Below, piece after piece: positions 25,407 through 32,777 of a stretch of 47,657 nt of DNA (position 1 is the stretch's first letter; every line of letters begins with the position of its first letter). This DNA comes from CAYTLW01 sp964438735 (lineage in GTDB: Bacteria > Myxococcota_A > UBA9042). The notes beneath the pieces were generated by a model. It was given only the letters and a program-made list of their open reading frames with translations, was not told the origin of the DNA and did not search any database. A program made the position numbers and the translations under genes. Location: assembly GCA_964438735.1 (NCBI GenBank), contig CAYTLW010000051.1, positions 1 to 47,657 of the forward strand, read 5' to 3'.

Positions 25407-28400
25407 ATGTACAGGTTGTTCAACGGCGCAATGCTCGCCAGTTTCAGCGCACTCATTCTGGTCGTCGGTTGCGGCGGCGGCGGCTCTGGTGGCGGTGGAG
25501 TGGCACCCTCGGACGCTGGCGGCCAGCCTCCGGTCGGCTGCGGGGGCGCCATCTGTGACAGCAGCAACCCCTGCATGACCGCCGCCTGTGATCCCACAGC
25601 CAACAAGTGCGTCTATACGCCAAGGGTGGCGGCCTGCGACGACGGCAATGCCTGCACGCAGGCCGATATGTGTGTCAACGGTGTCTGCACCGCCGGGGCC
25701 AACACGTGTGTCGATGCCGCGATAGATGGCGGCGCCGCTGATGCCGGCAAGCCGGATGCTGGCAAGACCGACGCCGGCCCCGTCGATGCGGGCGCCCCCG
25801 ACACCGGCGGCGGAGCCCTGGCTGCCGGTGCCGTGGTCATCAGCGAGATCCACTACAACCCCTGGGGTCAGGGTGAGGTGGCCGATATCGACGGTGAGTG
25901 GATCGAATTCTACAACCCCGGCGACCAGCCCGTGGACCTGAGCGGTGCGACGATTCGCGACAACGGCAAGGATAAATACAACATCCTCGGCGACAACACC
26001 GTGGTGCCGGCGAAGGGCTGGCTGGTCTTCGGCGCCTCGGCGGATAAGAAGCTCAATGGCGGCGTCGACGTCGACCACGTCTACGGCACCTCGCTGAACC
26101 TGACCAATGTGGGCGCCGACGCGCTCATCCTCGACAAGGATGGCGTGGTCATCGACCAGGTCGCCTGGGATACGACGGGCGGCTGGCCCTTCCTGAACTC
26201 CCGCGCCATGAGCCTCAGCCCGGACAAGCTCGACGCCACGTCCAACGACGATCCGCTGGCATGGTGCGGCGCCCAGACCGTCCTGCCCTCCGGCGACAAG
26301 GGCACCCCCGGCAAGGCCAATGACCCCTGCGACTACACCGACAAAGACAACGACGGCGTGCCCGACGACAAGGATAACTGTCTCGATTACGCCAATCCGG
26401 CCCAGAAAGACGACGACAAGAACGGCAAAGGAGACCTCTGCGAGGGTCCGGCGCCCATGTGCGGCAACCTCAAGGTGGACGCCAACGAGCAGTGCGATGA
26501 CGGCAACAAGAAGACTGGCGACGGCTGCTCATCGTACTGCCTCAAGGAGACGCCAGTGGCCCCGGGCGCGGTCATCATCACCGAGTTCATGCCCAACCCG
26601 AAGTCGGTCACCGACAGCAAGGGCGAGTGGATCGAGCTCTACAATACGACCGGGCAAGACATCGACCTCAACGGCGTCATCCTCTCTGTGACCGTCAACA
26701 ACCCCTACAACCAGTGGCTGAGCGCGCCCCAGGCGTTGACCATCAAGGCTGGCGCCTATCTGCTGCTGGCCAACAACGCCGACCTGGCCACCAACGGCGG
26801 GATCACGCCCGGCTACGCCTACAGCGGCGGCCTCGCCATCAGCTCCAAGAAGGCCACGCTCACCTTGACCTCAGCGGGCAAGGTGGTCGACGCCGTGACC
26901 TATGACTCGGCCACCTGGGCCTTCGGCAACGGCATCTCCGCGGCGCTCGATCCCGCCGCCCTGGACGCCACCAAGAACGACGACGTGGCCAACTGGTGCG
27001 GCGGCCAGAAGCCCTACGGCAAGGGCGACCTGGGCAGCCCCGGTGACGCCAATCCCAGCTGCGAGGGCGCCGACAAGGACGCCGATGGCGACGGCGTACC
27101 CGACAAATTCGACAACTGCGTCGACGACAAGAACAGCGACCAGGCCGACCCCGATAACGACGGCGTCGGCGATGTCTGTGACAACTGCCCGGCCATCACC
27201 AACAAGGATCAGAAGGACGGCAACAAGGATGGCGTGGGCGACGCCTGCGAGAAACCCGGCTGCGGCAATGGCCTGATGGACACGGGCGAAGAGTGCGACG
27301 ACGGCAACACCGACGGCGGCGACGGCTGCACCTTTGCCTGCAAGAAGGGCGCGGTGCTCAAGTCGGGCGACCTGGTCATCAGCGAGTTGATGGTGGACGC
27401 TTCGGCGGTCAAGGACGAGGTCGGCGAGTGGGTCGAGATCTTCAACCCCGGCGGCAACGCCGTGGACCTGGCGGGACTGTGGCTCAAGGATGCCAAGGGC
27501 AACAAGCAGCAGATCGCGCCGCCGGCCAAGGTGTTGATGCTGGAGGCGGGCAAGTACGCGGTCGTCGGCGCCAATGGCGACGTCAAGCTCAACGGCGGCG
27601 TGACCCTGGCCTGGGTCTGGACCGGCCTGACCCTGCCCAATGGCGGCGGCGCGTTCACCATCGCTGCAGGCAAGACAGATCTGGACCTGGTCTCCTACAC
27701 CCCGGGACTCGGCGGCTGGCCGTCCGTGAAGGCCGGCGCCACCCTGCAGCTGCAATCCGACAAGCTCACCGCCGTGGCCAACGACGCTGGCTCGGCGTGG
27801 TGTCACCCGACCAGCACCTTCGGCGCGGGCGACAAGGGTACACCCGGCGCCGCCAACGAGGCCTGCTCGGGCGCCAAGCCGGTCTGCGGCAACGGCAAGG
27901 TGGAGGCCGGCGAGGGCTGCGACGACGGCAATACCAAGGATGGCGACGGCTGCTCGGCCAAGTGCGCCAAGGAGGCGCCGGGGCTGGCCAAGGGGGATCT
28001 GGTCATCAGCGAGTTGATGATCAAGTCCGTCTCGGGCTCGGATAATGGCGAGTGGTTCGAGGTGCACAACAAGACGGCCAAGACCATCGATCTGAATGGC
28101 GTGGTCATCGCCACCAAGGGCGGCAAGCACACCATCGACGGCAAGGGCAAGGCCATCGAGGTCAAGTCGGGCGGCTGGATCGTGCTCGGCCGGAGCACTG
28201 ACAAGGTCAAGAACATGGACACGCCGGTGGCCTACAGCTACGGCGGTCTGGCCCTGGGCAACTCCAGCGGCGAGGTCTCGCTGACCTCGGGCGCGATCCA
28301 GATCGACAAGGTGATCTACAGCTCGGGCGCGCCCTGGCCTGGCGTGCACACGGGCAAGTCGATCCAGCTGAAGCCGGCCATGCTCACCGAGGCCGGTAAC

Positions 28401-28490
28401 GACGCGGGCGCCAACTGGTGCTTGTCCACGACCGGCTACGGCACCAAGGGTATGCTCGGCACGCCCGGCAACTCCAACGTCTGCAAATGA
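25407..28490 (+). CDS. Lipoprotein with four lamin-tail domains, TSP3 and DUF4215-type repeats
   Basis: Surface lipoprotein of 1,027 aa. MYRLFNGAM...LVVGC has lipobox Cys 22, then a Gly/Ser stretch, one Cys half-repeat pair like those in the giant genes (CDDGNACTQADMCVNGVC), and an Asp-Ala-Gly-rich linker. Four lamin-tail domains follow, each starting with (V/I)IxE and containing GEWxE(F/L/I)xN and a DLxG(V/A/L) turn: about 25825-26335, 26565-27065, 27358-27870 and 27990-28485. Between them lie thrombospondin type 3-like Ca-binding stretches (DKDNDGVPDDKDNC) and three DUF4215-type units (CGNGxxExGExCDDGNxxxGDGCSxxC). The start at 25407 follows GGAGG. No catalytic motif is seen; adhesion or matrix binding is inferred. 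It ends 8 bp from a convergent gene. Confidence 0.85.
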   Translation: MYRLFNGAMLASFSALILVVGCGGGGSGGGGVAPSDAGGQPPVGCGGAICDSSNPCMTAACDPTANKCVYTPRVAACDDGNACTQADMCVNGVCTAGANTCVDAAIDGGAADAGKPDAGKTDAGPVDAGAPDTGGGALAAGAVVISEIHYNPWGQGEVADIDGEWIEFYNPGDQPVDLSGATIRDNGKDKYNILGDNTVVPAKGWLVFGASADKKLNGGVDVDHVYGTSLNLTNVGADALILDKDGVVIDQVAWDTTGGWPFLNSRAMSLSPDKLDATSNDDPLAWCGAQTVLPSGDKGTPGKANDPCDYTDKDNDGVPDDKDNCLDYANPAQKDDDKNGKGDLCEGPAPMCGNLKVDANEQCDDGNKKTGDGCSSYCLKETPVAPGAVIITEFMPNPKSVTDSKGEWIELYNTTGQDIDLNGVILSVTVNNPYNQWLSAPQALTIKAGAYLLLANNADLATNGGITPGYAYSGGLAISSKKATLTLTSAGKVVDAVTYDSATWAFGNGISAALDPAALDATKNDDVANWCGGQKPYGKGDLGSPGDANPSCEGADKDADGDGVPDKFDNCVDDKNSDQADPDNDGVGDVCDNCPAITNKDQKDGNKDGVGDACEKPGCGNGLMDTGEECDDGNTDGGDGCTFACKKGAVLKSGDLVISELMVDASAVKDEVGEWVEIFNPGGNAVDLAGLWLKDAKGNKQQIAPPAKVLMLEAGKYAVVGANGDVKLNGGVTLAWVWTGLTLPNGGGAFTIAAGKTDLDLVSYTPGLGGWPSVKAGATLQLQSDKLTAVANDAGSAWCHPTSTFGAGDKGTPGAANEACSGAKPVCGNGKVEAGEGCDDGNTKDGDGCSAKCAKEAPGLAKGDLVISELMIKSVSGSDNGEWFEVHNKTAKTIDLNGVVIATKGGKHTIDGKGKAIEVKSGGWIVLGRSTDKVKNMDTPVAYSYGGLALGNSSGEVSLTSGAIQIDKVIYSSGAPWPGVHTGKSIQLKPAMLTEAGNDAGANWCLSTTGYGTKGMLGTPGNSNVCK

Positions 28491-28498
28491 GCAGGTCG

Positions 28499-29422
28499 TC
28501 AGTTCCGGGATGTGCTCGCCATTCGTAGGGCGAATGCCGTCGCGCAGCAGTTGATGTCGTCGCTGTCGGTGGCGTAGCGCAATCCGCCGCAGGCGTCGGT
28601 GTAGCGCTGCAGCGCGCGGCGCGCCGATTGCAGGCGCTCTTCGGATACAGCGGCGCCGATGGTACCGGCTAGCATCACGGCCTGGGCGGTGGCGTCGGTG
28701 CGACCCGGACCTCGGGCGGGCGCCAGCCACGCGGGTACGAGCCCGTCGCGGTCGGGCGCTTGCAGGACGGCCTCGACCACCCCCGCTGCGATGTCGCGCT
28801 GGCCCGCCGCCAGCAATCCTTCAGCACCATAGAGCGCGCTGTGGCTATAGACTTGGTCCGCGGCGCTGTGTACGCGCAGCAGGCCATCCGCGCGCAGGAC
28901 CCGCGGCAGCAGCTCGTTGACCAGTTCTACGGCCCGCGCCTGTCGGCCAGCGCGCGCCAGGGCCACGGCCAGCCAGAGCAGGTGCGCGCCCCAGGCCTCG
29001 CTCCAGCGGGTCTGTGGCCCCTCCCGTCCCAGACATGGGCCGCCGTCGACGGCCTGCCGGCGGGCGAAGAAGGCGTCCACTGTCGCCAGCAGCGCGCGTG
29101 CAGTGGCCGGGTCCGCTGCGCCGCCCTGCCAGGCCTGCCAGGCCGCCAGGCAGACGGCGGTGTCGAAGACATAAGTCCGGCCCCCACGACCCAGACCACC
29201 GCGACTCGCCACGCGTTCGGTCAGTCGCGGCAGCGCCTGCTCGACGCAGGTTCGAAGTTCCGACGCGCCGGGCTCGTCGACCAGGTCGGCCGCGGCCAGG
29301 GCGACCCACGCGGTCGCTTCTTCGTATGCAAAGGAGTCGTGCTGCGGGTGGACCCAGGCCCACCACAGGCCGGTCGCCGGATCGCGGGCTGCGTCGTCGG
29401 CCAGCCAACGGGATCCGCTCAC
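28499..29422 (-). CDS. Uncharacterised, probably all-helical protein (glycosidase-like toroid possible)
   Basis: Unrecognised 307-aa protein. Alternating Ala/Leu-rich amphipathic helices (ATAWVALAAADLVDE, DTAVCLAAWQAW, WGAHLLWLAVALARAG, ALYGAEGLLAAG, QAVMLAGTIGAAV) with short Trp/Tyr/His/Gly-rich turns suggest an (alpha/alpha) toroid, as in six-hairpin glycosidases or epimerases; this is inference from pattern only. No signal peptide. The frame runs back to 29674, but that part overlaps the real upstream gene; the GTG at 29422 overlaps the upstream stop as GTGA, implying translational coupling with the propeller-like lipoprotein. It starts without a separate promoter and ends 8 bp from the convergent lamin-tail gene. 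Confidence 0.6.
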   Translation of the reverse strand: MSGSRWLADDAARDPATGLWWAWVHPQHDSFAYEEATAWVALAAADLVDEPGASELRTCVEQALPRLTERVASRGGLGRGGRTYVFDTAVCLAAWQAWQGGAADPATARALLATVDAFFARRQAVDGGPCLGREGPQTRWSEAWGAHLLWLAVALARAGRQARAVELVNELLPRVLRADGLLRVHSAADQVYSHSALYGAEGLLAAGQRDIAAGVVEAVLQAPDRDGLVPAWLAPARGPGRTDATAQAVMLAGTIGAAVSEERLQSARRALQRYTDACGGLRYATDSDDINCCATAFALRMASTSRN

Positions 29423-30381
29423 TGCAGTTTGAGCTGGACCATCTTGTTGACGTCGGTTCCGGACCCGGTGCCGATGATCCACATGATGGTGTTGTTCACT
29501 TCGATACCACCATCGCTGCTGGCCCACACCGGCGCGGCCAGTTCGCGCCGGAACACGGCCGTCGGCTGGGTTGCAGCGTCGTAGATCTGCACCCGGTGGG
29601 TCATGCCGGTGCCGCTGCCGCTGACGCCGCAGAGGCGGTAGACCATCGAGCCGCCGACGGCGAGCCTCTTGCACGCGGCGTTGGACATGGTCGAGCTGGA
29701 CAGCGCGCTGAAGTTGCTGGGATTCCGCCTGGTCAAGGTGTTGTTCTCGGACGTCATGATCTGACCACCCAGGTACGACACGCCGCTCAAGGACGAGACC
29801 GCCTTGACCTTGTATGGGGTCAGGCCCGGGCCGGCGAGCCAGAGGTTGCCGTCGCCACCTGCCACGACCAGGTAGTTGGACTGGCTCGAGCGGCCGATGT
29901 CGATGATCCCCGAGGACGGCAGCGTCGCCGTCGCCGTCTCGGAGGCGCTGCTCGCGGTGAAGCGCCTGGCCTTGTTGCCGTAGGCGTCAGCGCACCAGAG
30001 GTAGCCATTTGAGTAGGCCAGACCCTGGGGTGATCCGCACGGGATGCCGCGGACGTATTGGCGTTGCGCGGTGGTGGGCACCCAGCCCGTGGCGACTGTG
30101 GCGGTGTCGGTGGAACTGCCGCTGACTCCCCCATCTACCGTGCCTGCGTCGGGCGCCACCAGGCAGACGCCGCCGACGCAATGGTAGCCGGCGGCGCAGG
30201 GCTTGAAATCAAAGCAGGGCTGGACCTTGTCGGCCATGGTGTTGGTGACCTCGGCAGGGTCCTTCGGCCCGTCGGAGCCGGAACTCTCGCAAGCCAGCCC
30301 GATCAACAGGCCGGCGACAGCCACCGCCAGCCCACGCAGCGCCCAGGCGCGCCGCTCAGGCTTCTGTACCGATTCGACCAT
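29419..30381 (-). CDS. Small propeller-like lipoprotein
   Basis: Exported protein of 320 aa. Basic n-region and hydrophobic core (LAVAVAGLLIGLAC) lead to Cys 31; the lipobox is slightly off consensus. Next come a Cys pair region (PCFDFKPCAAGYHCVGGVCLV) and an Asp-Ala-Gly-containing linker. The remainder has NHL/propeller-like strands: GSPQGLAYSNGYLWCADAYGN, SNYLVVAGGDGNLWLAG, VSYLGGQIMTSENN and VWASSDGGIEVNNTIMWI. No enzyme motif. The start at 30381 is chosen by AGGAGGG about 9 nt upstream; the frame is open to 30954, but upstream it is antisense to aroK. First gene of a two-gene unit with the helical protein, divergent from aroK. Confidence 0.75.
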   Translation of the reverse strand: MVESVQKPERRAWALRGLAVAVAGLLIGLACESSGSDGPKDPAEVTNTMADKVQPCFDFKPCAAGYHCVGGVCLVAPDAGTVDGGVSGSSTDTATVATGWVPTTAQRQYVRGIPCGSPQGLAYSNGYLWCADAYGNKARRFTASSASETATATLPSSGIIDIGRSSQSNYLVVAGGDGNLWLAGPGLTPYKVKAVSSLSGVSYLGGQIMTSENNTLTRRNPSNFSALSSSTMSNAACKRLAVGGSMVYRLCGVSGSGTGMTHRVQIYDAATQPTAVFRRELAAPVWASSDGGIEVNNTIMWIIGTGSGTDVNKMVQLKLQ

Positions 30382-30550
30382 CGAACAACTCCCTCCTGAC
30401 GTCGGTTGGCAGTGTTGTAGCACAGCCTGTGCGGGCGGGGCGAGATGTGGGCACGTCGTTTTGCAGGTCCTGGCGGCGCGGTCGCCCTGTGGCATGCTCG
30501 CCGGGACACGGCAGCCGATTCCATCGCCGGCTCCGACCATCTGGAGGCGC

Positions 30551-31075
30551 ATGACGACCCCGCGAAATATCGCGCTCGCCGGCTTCATGGGTTGCGGCAA
30601 GACGACCGTGGGGCGCTTGCTGGCCGAACACCTGGGTCGCCCTTTTGTCGACCTGGACGCAGAGATCGAGGCCCGTTGCCGCCGCACCATCGCGCAGATA
30701 TTCGCAGAAGAGGGCGAGGCGGGGTTCCGACAGCGGGAGTCCGAGTTGATCGCCCAGGTGGCCACCGTCGGCGGCCAGGTCATCGCCTGCGGTGGCGGCG
30801 CCTTGCTCGATCGGCAGAGCCGGGCCGTCCTGGAGAGAAGCGGCTTCATCATCTGCCTGCACGCCAACCTCGAGGTCACCCTGCGGCGGCTCGCCGGCAG
30901 CCGGGACCGGCCGTTGTTGCTGACCGAAGACGCCGTCGCCAGCGAGGCGCGCATCGCCGCGTTGTGGCAGCAGCGCCGGGATCACTACAACTCCTTCAGC
31001 CTCCGGCTCGACACCAGCGGATTGACGCCGGAGGACGTGATGCAAGCCGCCGTCGCCCTGCTCTTGGAGGCGTGA
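30551..31075 (+). CDS. aroK: Shikimate kinase
   Basis: Cytoplasmic enzyme that phosphorylates shikimate at the 3-OH with ATP in chorismate and aromatic amino-acid synthesis. The 174-aa length is typical. Motifs: Walker A GFMGCGKTTVG near residue 11, DLDAEIE (shikimate/Mg Asp), FRQRESE, the IACGGGALL glycine triplet and the lid Arg in SRDRPLL. The start at 30551 is preceded by TGGAGG only 3 nt away, which is close but gives the conserved N-terminus MTTPRNIALAGFMG. It is the first gene of a plus-strand cluster with an Fe-S assembly pair and a radical SAM protein; its place there is probably operonic convenience. The stop overlaps a small GTG ORF as GTGA. Confidence 0.92.
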   Translation: MTTPRNIALAGFMGCGKTTVGRLLAEHLGRPFVDLDAEIEARCRRTIAQIFAEEGEAGFRQRESELIAQVATVGGQVIACGGGALLDRQSRAVLERSGFIICLHANLEVTLRRLAGSRDRPLLLTEDAVASEARIAALWQQRRDHYNSFSLRLDTSGLTPEDVMQAAVALLLEA

Positions 31076-31386
31076 ACAGCGCGCCTTCCGATGCCACGGG
31101 ACAGCGGCCTCATCAGGCCGACAACGCCGAACAGTCGTGGCCGATCGAAGTCGTAGACCTGCCGACCTTGCGGCGCGGCGACGCTGCGGCGATGCTAGGG
31201 CAGCCGCCGCCACCCGACCCAGGCGGCGACCCGCGCGATCCCCGCCCGGGAGGCGACCAGCAGTCCCTTGATCTACCTCGACCACAACGCGACCACGCCC
31301 CTGCATCCGGCGGTTCTGGACGCCATGGTGGCGACGTTGCAGCTGCCGCGCGGCAACGCGTCCAGTCTGCACACCGCCGGACGTAG
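31072..31386 (+). CDS. Doubtful small ORF between aroK and the cysteine desulfurase gene
   Basis: GTG at 31072 overlaps the aroK stop as GTGA and opens a 104-aa frame. The first part (SWPIEVVDLPTLRRGDAAAMLG) looks protein-like; the rest is Pro/Gly/Arg-rich and its last 119 bp overlap the cysteine desulfurase in another frame, where it reads as a shadow. It may be a real short peptide, a decayed N-terminus, or chance. No family recognised. Confidence 0.2.
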   Translation: MNSAPSDATGQRPHQADNAEQSWPIEVVDLPTLRRGDAAAMLGQPPPPDPGGDPRDPRPGGDQQSLDLPRPQRDHAPASGGSGRHGGDVAAAARQRVQSAHRRT

Positions 31387-32419
31387 GGCGCGGGCAGCCA
31401 TCGACGAGGCCCGCCTCGAGGTGGCCGCGCTGGTGGGCGTGGCCGATCCCGAGCGCATCTGCTTCACCTCCGGCGGCAGCGAGGCCGACAACCACGCCCT
31501 GCGTGCGGTGATGCAGCGCCCCGACCAGCCCGCGTCCGCGCGCCTGGCCGTGAGCGCCGTGGAACATCCTGCGGTGCGCAACACGGCCGCCGACCTGGCC
31601 CGTCGCGGTGTGCCGGTGGACGAACTGGATGTCGACGAGCAGGGCCGTCTGGCGCCCCTGCAGCTGCACCCGGATACCCGCCTGGTATCGGTCATGGCGG
31701 CCAACAACGAGACGGGCAATCTCTACGACCTGGCCGCCGTTGGCGAGGCCGCCCACGCCGTCGGTGCGTTGCTGCATAGCGATACGGTGCAGGCGGCCGG
31801 CAAGGTGCCCGTGGACCTCACGGCATGGGGCGTCGATCTGGCCTCGTTATCGGCCCACAAGCTGGCTGGCCCCCAGGGCGTGGGCGCGCTCTACGTCCGA
31901 CCCGGTCTGGAGCTCGATCCCCTGATCACGGGCGGTGGGCAAGAGGGCGGCTGGCGCAGCGGCACGGAGAATACGGCCGCCATCGTCGGCTTCGGCGTTG
32001 CCGCGCGCCTGGCCAGGGAAGAGCTGGCCGAGCGGGCCGAGCACATGCGTCGGCAGCGGGACGCCTACGAATCCATCGTGCTCGCCGAGTTGCCCCAGGC
32101 GCGGGTCCACGGCGAGCTGCAGGCCCGCCTGCCCAACACCTCGTCCATGTCCATCCGCGGCATCACCGGCGAGGCCATGGTCATGCGTCTGGACGCCATG
32201 GGTGTAGCCGTGGCCACCGGCAGCGCGTGCTCATCGGGCAGCGGCAAGCCGTCACCCGTGCTGGTCGCCATGGGCTTGAGCGATGGCGACATCCAGGGCG
32301 CCCTGCGCATCAGCGTCGGCTGGAATACTACCGATGAAGACGTCGCCCGGGGCGCGGCGATGGTGGTGCAAGCCGCCAAGGGCCTGATCGCCCTGGCACC
32401 GGAGGAGGCGGATGTATAG
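31268..32419 (+). CDS. Cysteine desulfurase (NifS/IscS family)
   Basis: PLP enzyme that takes sulfur from cysteine and passes it as persulfide to Fe-S scaffolds, 383 aa. The start is a TTG giving MIYLDHNATTPLHP, the conserved NifS/IscS N-terminus. There is no ATG or GTG between it and the in-frame stop TAG at 31196, and GGGAGG lies at 31248-31253. PLP-binding Lys198 is in LSAHKLAGPQG; persulfide Cys321 is in TGSACSSG; His in VSAVEHPAV and HSDTVQAAGK are further family residues. The 3' end overlaps the scaffold gene by 8 bp, so the two are coupled and probably work together. NifS against IscS cannot be settled from sequence alone, so no symbol is given. Confidence 0.92.
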   Translation: MIYLDHNATTPLHPAVLDAMVATLQLPRGNASSLHTAGRRARAAIDEARLEVAALVGVADPERICFTSGGSEADNHALRAVMQRPDQPASARLAVSAVEHPAVRNTAADLARRGVPVDELDVDEQGRLAPLQLHPDTRLVSVMAANNETGNLYDLAAVGEAAHAVGALLHSDTVQAAGKVPVDLTAWGVDLASLSAHKLAGPQGVGALYVRPGLELDPLITGGGQEGGWRSGTENTAAIVGFGVAARLAREELAERAEHMRRQRDAYESIVLAELPQARVHGELQARLPNTSSMSIRGITGEAMVMRLDAMGVAVATGSACSSGSGKPSPVLVAMGLSDGDIQGALRISVGWNTTDEDVARGAAMVVQAAKGLIALAPEEADV

Positions 32420-32774
32420 CCCGACCGCGATGGACCACTTCCTCAACCCGCGAAACGCCGGCGTCCTGACCGGCGACGACGTGGGGCGGGGCGAGTCCGA
32501 CAACCCGGACTGCGGCGACACGGCGGTGTTCACGATTCGCCTGGTCGAAGATGCGGTCGCCGAGGTTCGATTCCAGTCCAAGGGCTGCGCTGGCGCCATC
32601 GCCGCCTGTTCGGCGGCAACAACGTGGCTGGCCGGCAAGACAGCTGCGGACGCGGCCGCCATCAACCCCGAGGTCATCGCAGAGGTGCTCGACGGTATGC
32701 CCGATGCCAAGCATGGCTGCCTGCGCATGGCCGCCGACGGATCGCGCCGCGCCCTGACCGACGCCGCCAACTGA
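32412..32774 (+). CDS. NifU/IscU-type Fe-S cluster scaffold protein
   Basis: Scaffold for Fe-S cluster assembly, 120 aa, which receives sulfur from the cysteine desulfurase encoded just upstream. The N-terminal family signature YSPTAMDHFLNPRNAGVL is followed by ligands Cys34 (DNPDCGD, with Asp36) and Cys59 (KGCAGAIAACS). The third Cys is Cys103, in KHGCLRMA. In IscU the last Cys directly follows a His (HC); here a Gly separates them (HGC). Only the NifU N-terminal domain is present; the ferredoxin-like and C-terminal NifU domains are absent. Overlaps the upstream gene by 8 bp and precedes the radical SAM gene by 3 bp. Confidence 0.88.
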   Translation: MYSPTAMDHFLNPRNAGVLTGDDVGRGESDNPDCGDTAVFTIRLVEDAVAEVRFQSKGCAGAIAACSAATTWLAGKTAADAAAINPEVIAEVLDGMPDAKHGCLRMAADGSRRALTDAAN

Positions 32775-32777
32775 GCC

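Noticed and set aside
26871..28730. 619-aa minus-strand frame opposite the lamin-tail gene
   Set aside because: Shadow of the recognisable lamin-tail domains on the plus strand; no ribosome site or family motif.
29674..30954. Long N-terminal extensions of the two minus-strand frames (28499-29674 and 29419-30954)
   Set aside because: The extensions are Arg/Ser-rich, overlap other genes (including aroK antisense) and lack ribosome sites; shorter starts at 29422 and 30381 fit better.
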